From Enterobacter sp. R4-368 (GTDB lineage Bacteria; Pseudomonadota; Gammaproteobacteria; Enterobacterales; Enterobacteriaceae): a DNA stretch of 64,000 nucleotides. Below, one piece after another: positions 53,965 to 64,000 of the stretch. The translations under genes and the position numbers were made by a program. Where the stretch lies: contig NC_021500.1 of the NCBI RefSeq assembly GCF_000410515.1, forward strand, positions 3,286,001-3,350,000, given 5' to 3'. How positions within the stretch are numbered: the first letter of the stretch is position 1; each line of letters starts with the position of its first letter. The notes beneath the pieces were generated by a model. That model had not been told where the DNA came from and made no database searches. It worked only from the letters and a program-made list of their open reading frames with translations.

Positions 53965-53990
53965 GCCTTATCCCCGTGCGGGGATAAGGC
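53965..53990 (-). other. perfect 11-bp hairpin just after the malE stop
   Basis: GCCTTATCCCC (53965-53975), GTGC loop, GGGGATAAGGC (53980-53990). It lies 10 bp after malE on its transcript without a T-run, placed to block 3' exonuclease decay of the malE message. Confidence 0.75.
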
Positions 53991-54000
53991 ATTCACATTT

Positions 54001-55203
<1,203 letters not shown>

Positions 55204-55273
55204 TTAGGTGATGTGCTCGTGGATACGCTCAAGGTAGTTCGACGGGATTAGTCTCCTTTTTTGACAAGCGCTT

Positions 55274-55480
55274 CTCATCCTCCTTAACCCTACGCCCCTG
55301 GGGCGATTTGTGTGATCTCTGTTACAGAGATTTGCATTATGTGTGTTAGCGCACATAAAAAAGCGCCGATTTTTGCAGAGCCCATCACGAAAATGCCCGC
55401 AGCCCGCCTGTCGAGGGGGCAGAGACATTGTTCTCATCCTCCCGCCTCCTCCCCCACAAAAAACCAGGGGGGTGGAGGAT
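55274..55480. promoter_or_regulatory. divergent malEFG / malK-lamB-malM control region
   Basis: MalT-box-like motifs CTCATCCTCC at 55274-55283 and 55433-55442, GCCTCCTCCCCC at 55444-55455 and GGGGGGTGGAGGAT at 55467-55480. CRP sites TGTGATCTCTGTTACA (55311-55326) and TGTGTGTTAGCGCACA (55340-55355) lie between. This is the E. coli malE-malK layout, where CRP repositions MalT. Confidence 0.82.
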
Positions 55481-55561
55481 TCGCCCGCTGAATCGATGCT
55501 CCATAGTCAGCCCACGTTGAATGTTTCTGTTGGTGACAGGTTGTAACGAAGGGAGAAGGGC

Positions 55562-56671
55562 ATGGCGAGCGTACAGCTGCGTAATGTAACGAAAGCCTGG
55601 GGCGATGTGGTGGTGTCGAAAGACATCAGTCTCGACATCCACGAAGGAGAATTCGTGGTGTTTGTCGGTCCGTCAGGCTGTGGTAAATCGACGCTGCTGC
55701 GCATGATTGCCGGGCTGGAAACCATCACCAGCGGGGATTTGCTGATTGGCGATACCCGCATGAATGAGGTTCCTCCCGCAGAACGCGGCGTTGGCATGGT
55801 GTTTCAGTCCTACGCGCTCTATCCGCATTTGTCAGTTGCGGAAAATATGTCTTTCGGCCTGAAGTTAGCGGGCGCGAAAAAAGAGATGATCAAATCGCGC
55901 GTCACGCAAGTAGCGGAAGTGCTGCAACTGGCGCATTTACTGGATCGCAAACCGAAAGCCCTTTCTGGCGGTCAGCGTCAGCGTGTGGCGATCGGTCGTA
56001 CGCTGGTGGCTGAACCCAGCGTCTTCTTGCTTGATGAACCTCTCTCCAACCTTGATGCCGCCCTGCGTGTGCAGATGCGTATTGAGATCTCCCGTCTGCA
56101 CAAACGTCTTGGCCGCACGATGATTTACGTCACCCACGATCAGGTGGAAGCGATGACGCTGGCCGACAAAATCGTGGTGCTCGATGCCGGGCGCGTGGCG
56201 CAAGTGGGTAAACCGCTGGAGTTGTATCACTACCCGGCAGACCGTTTTGTCGCCGGTTTTATCGGCTCGCCGAAGATGAACTTCCTGCCGGTAAAAGTGA
56301 CCTCTACCGCCATTGAACAGGTTCAGGTTGAGCTGCCTAACCGCCAGCGCGTGTGGCTGCCGGTGGACAGCGCCAATGTGCAGGTCGGCGCAAATATGTC
56401 TTTGGGCATCCGCCCGGAGCATCTGCTGCCCAGCGACATCGCCGATGTCACGCTGGAGGGCGAAGTTCAGGTCGTCGAACAGCTTGGCCACGAAACACAA
56501 ATTCATATCCAGATCCCTGCAATACGTCAGAACCTGGTCTACCGCCAGAACGACGTGGTGCTGGTAGAAGAGGGTGCCACATTCGCCATCGGCTTACCGC
56601 CGGAGCGTTGCCATCTGTTCCGTGAAGATGGCACCGCCTGCCGCCGGTTACATAAAGAACCGGGCGTTTAA
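55562..56671 (+). CDS. malK: MalK, maltose ABC transporter ATPase
   Basis: 369 aa (E. coli 371). Walker [10 protein letters not shown] (36-44), Q-loop, signature [14 protein letters not shown] (~133-146), Walker [14 protein letters not shown] and switch His in [10 protein letters not shown]. The C-terminal regulatory domain (~235-369) in E. coli binds MalT and EIIA-Glc. First gene of malK-lamB-malM. Confidence 0.97.
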   Translation: MASVQLRNVTKAWGDVVVSKDISLDIHEGEFVVFVGPSGCGKSTLLRMIAGLETITSGDLLIGDTRMNEVPPAERGVGMVFQSYALYPHLSVAENMSFGLKLAGAKKEMIKSRVTQVAEVLQLAHLLDRKPKALSGGQRQRVAIGRTLVAEPSVFLLDEPLSNLDAALRVQMRIEISRLHKRLGRTMIYVTHDQVEAMTLADKIVVLDAGRVAQVGKPLELYHYPADRFVAGFIGSPKMNFLPVKVTSTAIEQVQVELPNRQRVWLPVDSANVQVGANMSLGIRPEHLLPSDIADVTLEGEVQVVEQLGHETQIHIQIPAIRQNLVYRQNDVVLVEEGATFAIGLPPERCHLFREDGTACRRLHKEPGV

Positions 56672-56761
56672 GCGTACCCCACAAAGCGTTTACACAAAGC
56701 CATTCGCATTATGTCGAGGCGGCAACGTGATGACTCTCCGGCAGCGTACAAAAGTACCTGA

Positions 56762-58189
<1,428 letters not shown>

Positions 58190-58214
58190 GTTTTTCCCTC
58201 ATGCAATGACCAAA

Positions 58215-58234
58215 AGAGGGGCGAAAGCCCCTCT
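58215..58234 (+). terminator. hairpin between lamB and malM
   Basis: AGAGGGGC, GAAA tetraloop, GCCCCTCT, with no clear T-run; a likely attenuating or mRNA-stabilising element before malM. Confidence 0.65.
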
Positions 58235-58297
58235 ACTCCTGATAAACAGCGCGCTATTGCCTGGCCACCGCTGTTTCGCATCCTGAAGGTGATAACA

Positions 58298-59245
58298 ATG
58301 AAAATGAAAAAAAGTCTCATCGCTCTGTGTCTCTCCACGGGTTTGCTGGCGGGCACACCGGGTATCAGTTTTGCTGATGTGAATATCGTCCCACAGAACA
58401 CCGCGGCAGCGCCGTCGATTCCAAACTCTGCACTTCAACAACTCACCTGGACACCTGTCGATACGTCCAAAAGCCAGACGGTTCGGCTTGCAACAGGTGG
58501 GCAGCATCTGAACGTCGCGGGCATAACCGGTCCCGTTGCGGCGTTTAGCGTGCCTGCCAATATTGGTGAGCTTACGCTGACGCTTTCCAGCGATGTTAAT
58601 AAAAATACAGGGGTTTTTGCGCCAAATGTGCTGGTATTTGATCAAAACATGTCGCCTGCGGCTTATTTCCCCAGTAGCTATTTTACCTACCAGGAGCCGG
58701 GGGTATTAAATGCTGACCGTCTGGAAGGGGTTATGCGCCTGACGCCTGCGCTGGGCCAGCAGAAGCTCTATATCCTTGCGTTTACGACCGAAAGTGATTT
58801 GCAGAAAACCACCACACTGCTCGATCCGGCCAAAGCCTATGCTAAAGGCGTGGGCAACGCGATCCCTGATATCCCCGATCCGATTGCCCGTCATATTGCT
58901 GACGGAGTGGTAAACCTGAAGGTAAAAAATAGTAGTGGTTCCAGTGTGTTAGTCGGCCCGCTGTTTGGCTCTTCTGGCCCGGCTTCCGTTACCGTGGGCA
59001 ACACCGCTGCACCGGCTTACAACACGCAACCGGCTCCTGCCGCCGCGCCCGCTGCGGCTCCTGCGCCAGTGGCGAAAAGCGAGCCGATGCTCAACGATAC
59101 AGAGAGCTACTTTAACCAGGCCATCAAACAAGCCGCTTCCAAAGGTGATATTGATAAGGCGCTGAAATTATTGAATGAAGCAGAACGCCTCGGGTCGAAA
59201 TCCGCCCGTGCCACTTTTATCAGCAGTGTAAAAGGCAAGGGGTAA
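58298..59245 (+). CDS. malM: MalM, periplasmic protein of the maltose operon
   Basis: 315 aa from ATG 58298 (GTG 58289 would add three residues). Signal peptide MKMKKSLIALCLSTGLLAGT with GISFA before the mature start. An Ala/Pro-rich linker (~245-265) separates the main domain from a C-terminal helical segment (DTESYFNQAIKQAASKGDID). Function unknown; maltose-induced in E. coli. Confidence 0.94.
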   Translation: MKMKKSLIALCLSTGLLAGTPGISFADVNIVPQNTAAAPSIPNSALQQLTWTPVDTSKSQTVRLATGGQHLNVAGITGPVAAFSVPANIGELTLTLSSDVNKNTGVFAPNVLVFDQNMSPAAYFPSSYFTYQEPGVLNADRLEGVMRLTPALGQQKLYILAFTTESDLQKTTTLLDPAKAYAKGVGNAIPDIPDPIARHIADGVVNLKVKNSSGSSVLVGPLFGSSGPASVTVGNTAAPAYNTQPAPAAAPAAAPAPVAKSEPMLNDTESYFNQAIKQAASKGDIDKALKLLNEAERLGSKSARATFISSVKGKG

Positions 59246-59278
59246 TCTCTCCCCACAATGCTGATATTTGCAGCAACT

Positions 59279-59305
59279 GGTGCGTCGCCTGACGCACCTT
59301 TTTTT
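59279..59305 (+). terminator. malM terminator
   Basis: GGTGCGTC (59279-59286), GCCT loop, GACGCACC (59291-59298), then seven Ts. Confidence 0.93.
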
Positions 59306-59425
59306 CCGGCGCAGATGCGCGCTGTTGCGCATCTGTTGCGCTGATGAAAACTGAATGAAGTTTCCCCGCCCCGTGCGCCGGTTCTGCGATACAATAACGC
59401 TACGTTATGTACCGGAGAGTAAGGC

Positions 59426-59923
59426 ATGTCACACCCTGCGCTTACGCAACTGCGTGCGCTGCGCTACGTAGACGCAATTCCCGCGCTTGAACCGCAACTG
59501 CTCGAGTGGCTGTTGCTGGAAGATTCAATGACCAAACGTTTTGAGCAACAAGGCAAGACGGTCAGCGTTACGCTGATTCGGGAAGGCTTTGTGACGGTGG
59601 ATGAGATCGCCGAAGAACGCGACAGTCTGCCGAAGGAGGATCGTTACTGGTTGCGGGAAATTATTCTCTGCGCCGACGGGGAGCCCTGGCTCGCCGGACG
59701 CACCGTGGTGCCGGAATCTACGCTGAGCGGTCCGGAACTGGCGCTGCAAACCCTGGGTAAAACGCCGCTTGGGCGATATCTCTTTACCTCATCTACGCTT
59801 ACGCGTGACTTTATTGAAATCGGTCGTCATGAGCAGCTCTGGGGACGCCGTTCCCGTCTGCGTCTGGGCGGGAAACCGCTGATGCTGACCGAACTGTTTT
59901 TGCCTGCATCGCCGCTGTACTAA
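59426..59923 (+). CDS. ubiC: UbiC, chorismate pyruvate-lyase
   Basis: 165 aa, E. coli length. Converts chorismate to 4-hydroxybenzoate and pyruvate, first step of ubiquinone synthesis. Family landmarks are [39 protein letters not shown] and the conserved late Glu in [12 protein letters not shown] 59426 follows GGAGAGTAAGGC. ubiA follows after 12 bp. Confidence 0.96.
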   Translation: MSHPALTQLRALRYVDAIPALEPQLLEWLLLEDSMTKRFEQQGKTVSVTLIREGFVTVDEIAEERDSLPKEDRYWLREIILCADGEPWLAGRTVVPESTLSGPELALQTLGKTPLGRYLFTSSTLTRDFIEIGRHEQLWGRRSRLRLGGKPLMLTELFLPASPLY

Positions 59924-59935
59924 GAGGAAAAGAAA

Positions 59936-60811
59936 ATGGAGTGGAGTCTCACGCAGAATAAGCTGTTGGCCTTTCACAGGCTTATGCGTACGGACAAACC
60001 AATTGGCGCTTTGTTGCTGCTGTGGCCAACGCTGTGGGCGCTGTGGGTGGCGACGCCGGGCGTGCCGCCGCTGTGGATTTTGCTGGTTTTTGTCGCGGGC
60101 GTCTGGCTGATGCGCGCTGCCGGTTGTGTCGTCAATGACTATGCGGATCGTAAATTCGACGGTCATGTTAAACGCACGGCAAATCGCCCGTTGCCAAGCG
60201 GCGCGGTAACGGAAAACGAAGCGCGCGTGCTGTTTGTGGTGCTGGTGCTGCTGGCCTTCGCGCTGGTGCTGACGCTAAATGTCATGACCATTTTGCTCTC
60301 CGTCGCGGCGCTGGCGCTAGCGTGGGTTTACCCGTTTATGAAGCGCTATACGCATCTGCCGCAGGTGGTGCTAGGCGCGGCGTTCGGCTGGTCGATTCCG
60401 ATGGCGTTTGCGGCCGTGAGTGAATCTGTACCGCTGAGCTGCTGGATTATGTTTCTCGCCAACATCCTGTGGGCGGTCGCGTATGACACGCAGTATGCGA
60501 TGGTTGACCGTGACGATGATGTGAAGATTGGCATCAAGTCGACGGCAATTCTGTTTGGTCGTTTCGACAAGCTGATTATCGGGATATTGCAGGTGGCAGT
60601 GCTGATGCTGATGGCGTCGATTGGCTGGCTGAATGGGCTGGGCTGGACCTACTACGGGACGGTGCTGATCGCCGGTGCGCTGTTTGTTTACCAGCAAAAG
60701 TTGATTGCCGGGCGTGAGCGTGATGCCTGTTTTAAAGCGTTTATGAACAATAACTATGTAGGGCTGGTGCTGTTTTTAGGGCTGGCGTTAAGTTACCTGC
60801 ATTTGCCTTGA
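59936..60811 (+). CDS. ubiA: UbiA, 4-hydroxybenzoate octaprenyltransferase
   Basis: 291 aa, about nine membrane helices. Attaches the octaprenyl chain to 4-hydroxybenzoate. Both Asp-rich motifs are present: [11 protein letters not shown] (~67-77) and [13 protein letters not shown] (~191-203), which bind the prenyl diphosphate through Mg. Co-transcribed with ubiC. AGAGGAAAAG ribosome site. Confidence 0.97.
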   Translation: MEWSLTQNKLLAFHRLMRTDKPIGALLLLWPTLWALWVATPGVPPLWILLVFVAGVWLMRAAGCVVNDYADRKFDGHVKRTANRPLPSGAVTENEARVLFVVLVLLAFALVLTLNVMTILLSVAALALAWVYPFMKRYTHLPQVVLGAAFGWSIPMAFAAVSESVPLSCWIMFLANILWAVAYDTQYAMVDRDDDVKIGIKSTAILFGRFDKLIIGILQVAVLMLMASIGWLNGLGWTYYGTVLIAGALFVYQQKLIAGRERDACFKAFMNNNYVGLVLFLGLALSYLHLP

Positions 60812-60818
60812 GTTTTTT

Positions 60819-60840
60819 CCCCTCTCTGACAAGAGAGGGG
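60819..60840. terminator. hairpin between convergent ubiA and plsB
   Basis: CCCCTCTC pairs with GAGAGGGG across a 6-nt loop. The T-run lies on the left side, so it does not form a canonical terminator for either strand. Confidence 0.45.
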
Positions 60841-60851
60841 AACATTTACCC

Positions 60852-63275
60852 TCACGCTTCCGCTTGCGTCGCGCTCTCAATCGTCAGACGCACATCCGAC
60901 GTTATCAAATCCGCCAGCATCTGGTACACGTTTAAGGTACGCGCCGGATCCGCATCGCCGGTATCGCTGATATAACCTTCATCGCGTAGCGTCAGCACCA
61001 GCGTACTGAACACCGCTTTATCGAAGAACTCCGGTGCGTTGATACCGTGCAGCACCGACAGGCGCTGCGCCAGCGTACGGCTCTCTTTTTCCAGCGTACT
61101 GCGGTTCATCGCCGGGTTGGCGCTCAGCAGCCAGAAAGTGATGGCATAACGCTGTAAGGTTTCTCGCGCGCCTGCCGCCAGCAGTTGCAAGGTGCGGGAG
61201 TGCGCCGGATTGATGCTCAGACGATCGTCTTTCACCGTCAACAAGCCCTGGCGCAGCAGCTCTTGCGTCAGGTTCTCCAGCACTTGCGCCAGCTCCGCTT
61301 TTTCCCAGCGCAGGAACAGCTCGGCTTTCAGCATCGGGTAGAGTAACTCGACGTGGCGCAGGATCTCGCTACGGGAGATAGCGCGATGCTGGGTGACAAT
61401 CGCCGCCAGCAGCGACGGCAGCATCAGCATATGCGCAATGTTGTTGCGGTAGTACGTCATCAACACCGCCTGCTCACGCGGCAGAATGATGATATCGCCG
61501 ATGGTGTCTTTTTCGACTTCGAACTTGTTCATCTGCAGCGCGTGGTCGATAAGCTCGCTGGCGCTGGCCGACGGGGTGGTCGAATCCGGCGAATAAGGCA
61601 CGTTGCGCATCAGCTCAAGATAGCAGCTTAACTGCTCGGTCAGTTGCTCGCGGGTCAGCGAACGCTGGCGGGAAGCCAGCAGCGCCGTACAGCACAGGTT
61701 CATGGCGTTAGCCGCACCAGCGTTGTTGATGCGCACCATCAGATCAGCGGCAATGGTGTTCACCGTTGGTGTTAACCACGCCGGACGGATGGATTCAATG
61801 GGATCGATGGCTTCGCGCCACTCCGGAACATGGTGGTTCAGGTAGTTCATCAGCGGAATGGGTTCGCCGAAGTTCACATAGCCCTGACCGAGGTTACGCA
61901 GCTTGCTTAAACCACGCAGCATCTGCAACAGGCTCTCTTTCTCTTTTGTCGCGCCACGCAGCTCTTTGGCGTAAGTGCCCACTTCCATCACGTGTTCATA
62001 CCCGATGTAAATCGGCACCAGCGTGATGGGGCGCGTACCGCCGCGCAGCATCGCCTGAATGGTCATCGACAGCGTACCAGTTTTCGGATCCAGCAAACGT
62101 CCGGTGCGCGAACGCCCGCCCTCAACGAAGTACTCTACCGAATAACCGCGGCTGAACAGCTCACCCAGATATTCGCGGAACACGGTGGAATAGAGCTTGT
62201 TGCCTTTAAAGGTGCGGCGAATGAAGAAAGCGCCCAGGCGGCGGAAAATCGGCCCGGCGGGCCAGAAATTCAGGTTGATACCGGCAGCGATATGCGGCGG
62301 CACCAGCCCCTGGTGATAGAGCACATAGGAGAGCAGCAGGTAGTCCATATGGCTACGATGGCAGGGCACATAGACAATTTCGTGACCGTCGTGCGCCAGC
62401 TGGCGTACGCGCTCTGCATTATGCACATTGATGCCCTGATAGAGACGGTTCCAGGTAAAACCCAGAATGCGGTCGGTCAAGCGGATCATCTCGTAGGAGA
62501 AGTTCGCGGCGATCTCTTCCATCAGCGCGATGGCGTTTTGCTGCGCTTTATCATGGGAGATTTTTTTGCTGCGCGCTTCATCTTCGACCGCGCGGGCAAT
62601 CGCTTTAGAAGAGAGCAATTTGTTAAACAAATCCTGACGCGCCGGCAGACGTGGGCCTACTGCGGCCAGACGCTGGCGGGCAAAGTGCATACGCGCCACG
62701 CGCGCCAGTTTTTGCGCGATAATTTTATCGGTGCCGTGCTCCGTCGCCATACGGCGCAGCGAAACCGGCGGTGAAAAACGCACAAAGCTGTCGCGGCCAA
62801 GCCAGGAAACAGCAAAGAATTTCTGGATGCCGTTCAGCATGCGCAGCGGCGGATTAATTTCGCCTTTTTCACGTCCGGGCGAACGGCCAAACATCACCGA
62901 TACCGGCACCATTTGCACGTCCAAATCGGGATGGCTGCGGTGTAGATCCAGGTAGTCGTGGAACAGCTTGATCGACTCTTCTTTTGGCGCGTAATAAGTG
63001 AACACGCGCGGCCCACCGTGGATAAACACGAAACGCGGCAGCAACGCGCCGTCGATTTCCAGCGGTTCCAGCGGATCGGGCAACTCATGCGCCAGACACT
63101 GCGCGCGTAAAGTCAGTAAATCTGCCTTTGAGTTATAAGGCAGCACGTACATGATGGGGCGTGATGTATCGAGACCCAGTTCCTGTGCAGGTTCTGCGGG
63201 GATCGATTTACTTTTTACCAGCACGCTTAATGGTAAATTCAGTAATTTGTAGTAAATTCGTGGCCAGCCGGACAT
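60852..63275 (-). CDS. plsB: PlsB, glycerol-3-phosphate acyltransferase
   Basis: Inner-membrane enzyme that acylates glycerol-3-phosphate at position 1, first step of phospholipid synthesis. ATG 63275 gives [16 protein letters not shown] and 807 aa, matching E. coli; ATG 63308 would add 11 residues. Catalytic HX4D motif in [14 protein letters not shown] (~residue 306), with [20 protein letters not shown] and [15 protein letters not shown] supplying the other acyltransferase motifs. Divergent from dgkA. Confidence 0.97.
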   Translation of the reverse strand: MSGWPRIYYKLLNLPLSVLVKSKSIPAEPAQELGLDTSRPIMYVLPYNSKADLLTLRAQCLAHELPDPLEPLEIDGALLPRFVFIHGGPRVFTYYAPKEESIKLFHDYLDLHRSHPDLDVQMVPVSVMFGRSPGREKGEINPPLRMLNGIQKFFAVSWLGRDSFVRFSPPVSLRRMATEHGTDKIIAQKLARVARMHFARQRLAAVGPRLPARQDLFNKLLSSKAIARAVEDEARSKKISHDKAQQNAIALMEEIAANFSYEMIRLTDRILGFTWNRLYQGINVHNAERVRQLAHDGHEIVYVPCHRSHMDYLLLSYVLYHQGLVPPHIAAGINLNFWPAGPIFRRLGAFFIRRTFKGNKLYSTVFREYLGELFSRGYSVEYFVEGGRSRTGRLLDPKTGTLSMTIQAMLRGGTRPITLVPIYIGYEHVMEVGTYAKELRGATKEKESLLQMLRGLSKLRNLGQGYVNFGEPIPLMNYLNHHVPEWREAIDPIESIRPAWLTPTVNTIAADLMVRINNAGAANAMNLCCTALLASRQRSLTREQLTEQLSCYLELMRNVPYSPDSTTPSASASELIDHALQMNKFEVEKDTIGDIIILPREQAVLMTYYRNNIAHMLMLPSLLAAIVTQHRAISRSEILRHVELLYPMLKAELFLRWEKAELAQVLENLTQELLRQGLLTVKDDRLSINPAHSRTLQLLAAGARETLQRYAITFWLLSANPAMNRSTLEKESRTLAQRLSVLHGINAPEFFDKAVFSTLVLTLRDEGYISDTGDADPARTLNVYQMLADLITSDVRLTIESATQAEA

Positions 63276-63405
63276 AAAGGATGTAAAGCCTCTGGTTAAT
63301 AGTGCCATTGCGCCGCAAGAATATCAGAAAGCGCACATAATTTCTGTTGTACCGCTGCGCGCTTGCTGAGACATTGACGCCAATTTAATAAAAAGGTTCT
63401 TTTAA

Positions 63406-63774
63406 ATGGCTAATAATACCACCGGTTTCACCCGGATCATTAAAGCCGCTGGATACTCCTGGAAAGGCGTTCGCGCCGCCTGGATTAATGAAGCGGCATT
63501 TCGTCAGGAGTCCGTTGCGGTTATCCTGGCAATTATAATCGCTTGCTGGCTCGATATTGACACAATGACGCGCGTACTGCTGATTGGTTCTGTGACGCTG
63601 GTAATGATTGTCGAAATTCTGAACAGCGCTATCGAAGCCGTGGTAGACAGAATTGGTTCGGAATTCCATGAACTTTCCGGGCGGGCGAAGGATATGGGGT
63701 CGGCGGCGGTGCTGATGTCCATCCTGCTGGCGCTGTTTACTTGGATCGCATTACTGTGGTCACATTTTCGATAA
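63406..63774 (+). CDS. dgkA: DgkA, diacylglycerol kinase
   Basis: 122 aa, three membrane helices, active as a trimer. Phosphorylates diacylglycerol released by membrane-derived oligosaccharide synthesis. Conserved motif VEILNSAIEAVVDRIGSEFHELSGRAKDMGSAAV (~68-101, split here for length: VEILNSAIEAVVDRIG then SGRAKDMGSAAV) is present. Divergent from plsB and upstream of lexA, as in E. coli. Confidence 0.97.
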   Translation: MANNTTGFTRIIKAAGYSWKGVRAAWINEAAFRQESVAVILAIIIACWLDIDTMTRVLLIGSVTLVMIVEILNSAIEAVVDRIGSEFHELSGRAKDMGSAAVLMSILLALFTWIALLWSHFR

Positions 63775-63837
63775 CGCTTCCAGAATTCGATAACGCCCTG
63801 GTTTTTTGCTTAAATTTGGTTCCAAAATCGCCTTTAG

Positions 63838-63874
63838 CTGTATATACTCACAGCATAACTGTATATACACCCAG
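63838..63874 (+). promoter_or_regulatory. two LexA (SOS) boxes of lexA
   Basis: CTGTATATACTCACAG (63838-63853) and CTGTATATACACCCAG (63859-63874). The first fits CTGT-N8-ACAG and the second has one deviation in its right half-site. The paired arrangement is that of autoregulated lexA. Confidence 0.95.
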
Positions 63875-63882
63875 GGGGCGGG

Positions 63883-64000
63883 ATGAAAGCATTAACGGCC
63901 AGGCAGCAAGAGGTGTTCGATCTTATTCGCGATCGCATCACTCAAACCGGTATGCCACCAACGCGTGCGGAAATCGCACAGCAATTGGGGTTCCGTTCCC
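63883..64000 (+). CDS. lexA: LexA, SOS repressor (5' end only)
   Basis: ATG 63883 behind GGGGGCGGG opens [20 protein letters not shown] and continues through [19 protein letters not shown] to the window edge, the N-terminal winged helix of LexA (~39 residues visible). Represses SOS genes and cleaves itself when RecA is activated. The protease domain lies beyond the window. Confidence 0.96.
   Translation, partial: MKALTARQQEVFDLIRDRITQTGMPPTRAEIAQQLGFRS

Overview
The window is about 64 kb of chromosome from a member of the Enterobacteriaceae. Gene order follows the Escherichia coli rsd-nudC-hemE ... plsB-dgkA-lexA segment almost gene for gene, and most proteins match my memory of their E. coli counterparts closely and at the same length. 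ERIC repeats, yjbEFGH and an RtcR/RtcB locus fit the Enterobacter/Kosakonia group. The genus is an inference.

Layout: (1) 1-7.9 kb: rsd (cut by the left edge), nudC, hemE, nfi, yjaG, hupA, yjaH, then the reverse-strand purHD operon under a PurR box. zraPSR, which follows yjaH in E. coli, is absent. (2) 8.0-16.5 kb: a complete rRNA operon (16S, tRNA-Glu, 23S, 5S) followed directly by a second, broken copy. In that copy the first 677 nt of 16S are joined to the last ~1.1 kb of 23S through a 34-bp piece of the downstream metA gene. The duplication also copies the 5' end of yjaA. It is either a recent rearrangement or an assembly error. (3) 16.5-28.8 kb: yjaA, metA (met boxes), the glyoxylate operon aceBAK with an IclR operator, a remnant of a phosphatidate cytidylyltransferase gene, iclR, an unrecognised gene and metH. 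(4) 28.9-35.4 kb: a low-GC two-gene cassette of unknown function, yjbB (possible Pho box), rluF, yjbD, a higBA toxin-antitoxin pair and panS. (5) 35.5-40.8 kb: an RNA-repair locus. rtcR diverges from a sigma-54 operon encoding a slipin, RtcB and an RlaP-type nucleotidyltransferase. The ~300-nt leader of the operon contains a degenerate tRNA-like element. (6) 40.8-45.1 kb: lysC with a lysine riboswitch, a head-to-tail array of five ERIC elements, and pgi. (7) 45.1-51.2 kb: the yjbEFGH exopolysaccharide operon, a six-copy hairpin array with exact 62-bp period, two acyl/acetyltransferase genes and psiE. (8) 51.3-59.3 kb: the maltose regulon, malGFE (reverse) and malK-lamB-malM (forward), diverging from a region with MalT-box-like motifs and CRP sites. 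(9) 59.4-64.0 kb: ubiCA, plsB, dgkA and the start of lexA with two SOS boxes.

Most of the window is ordinary core genome. The parts that deserve attention are the tRNA-like leader of the slipin-rtcB-rlaP operon, the chimeric rRNA operon, the two periodic intergenic arrays (ERIC and 62-bp hairpins) and the unknown cassette after metH. No insertion sequence, prophage or CRISPR array was seen.
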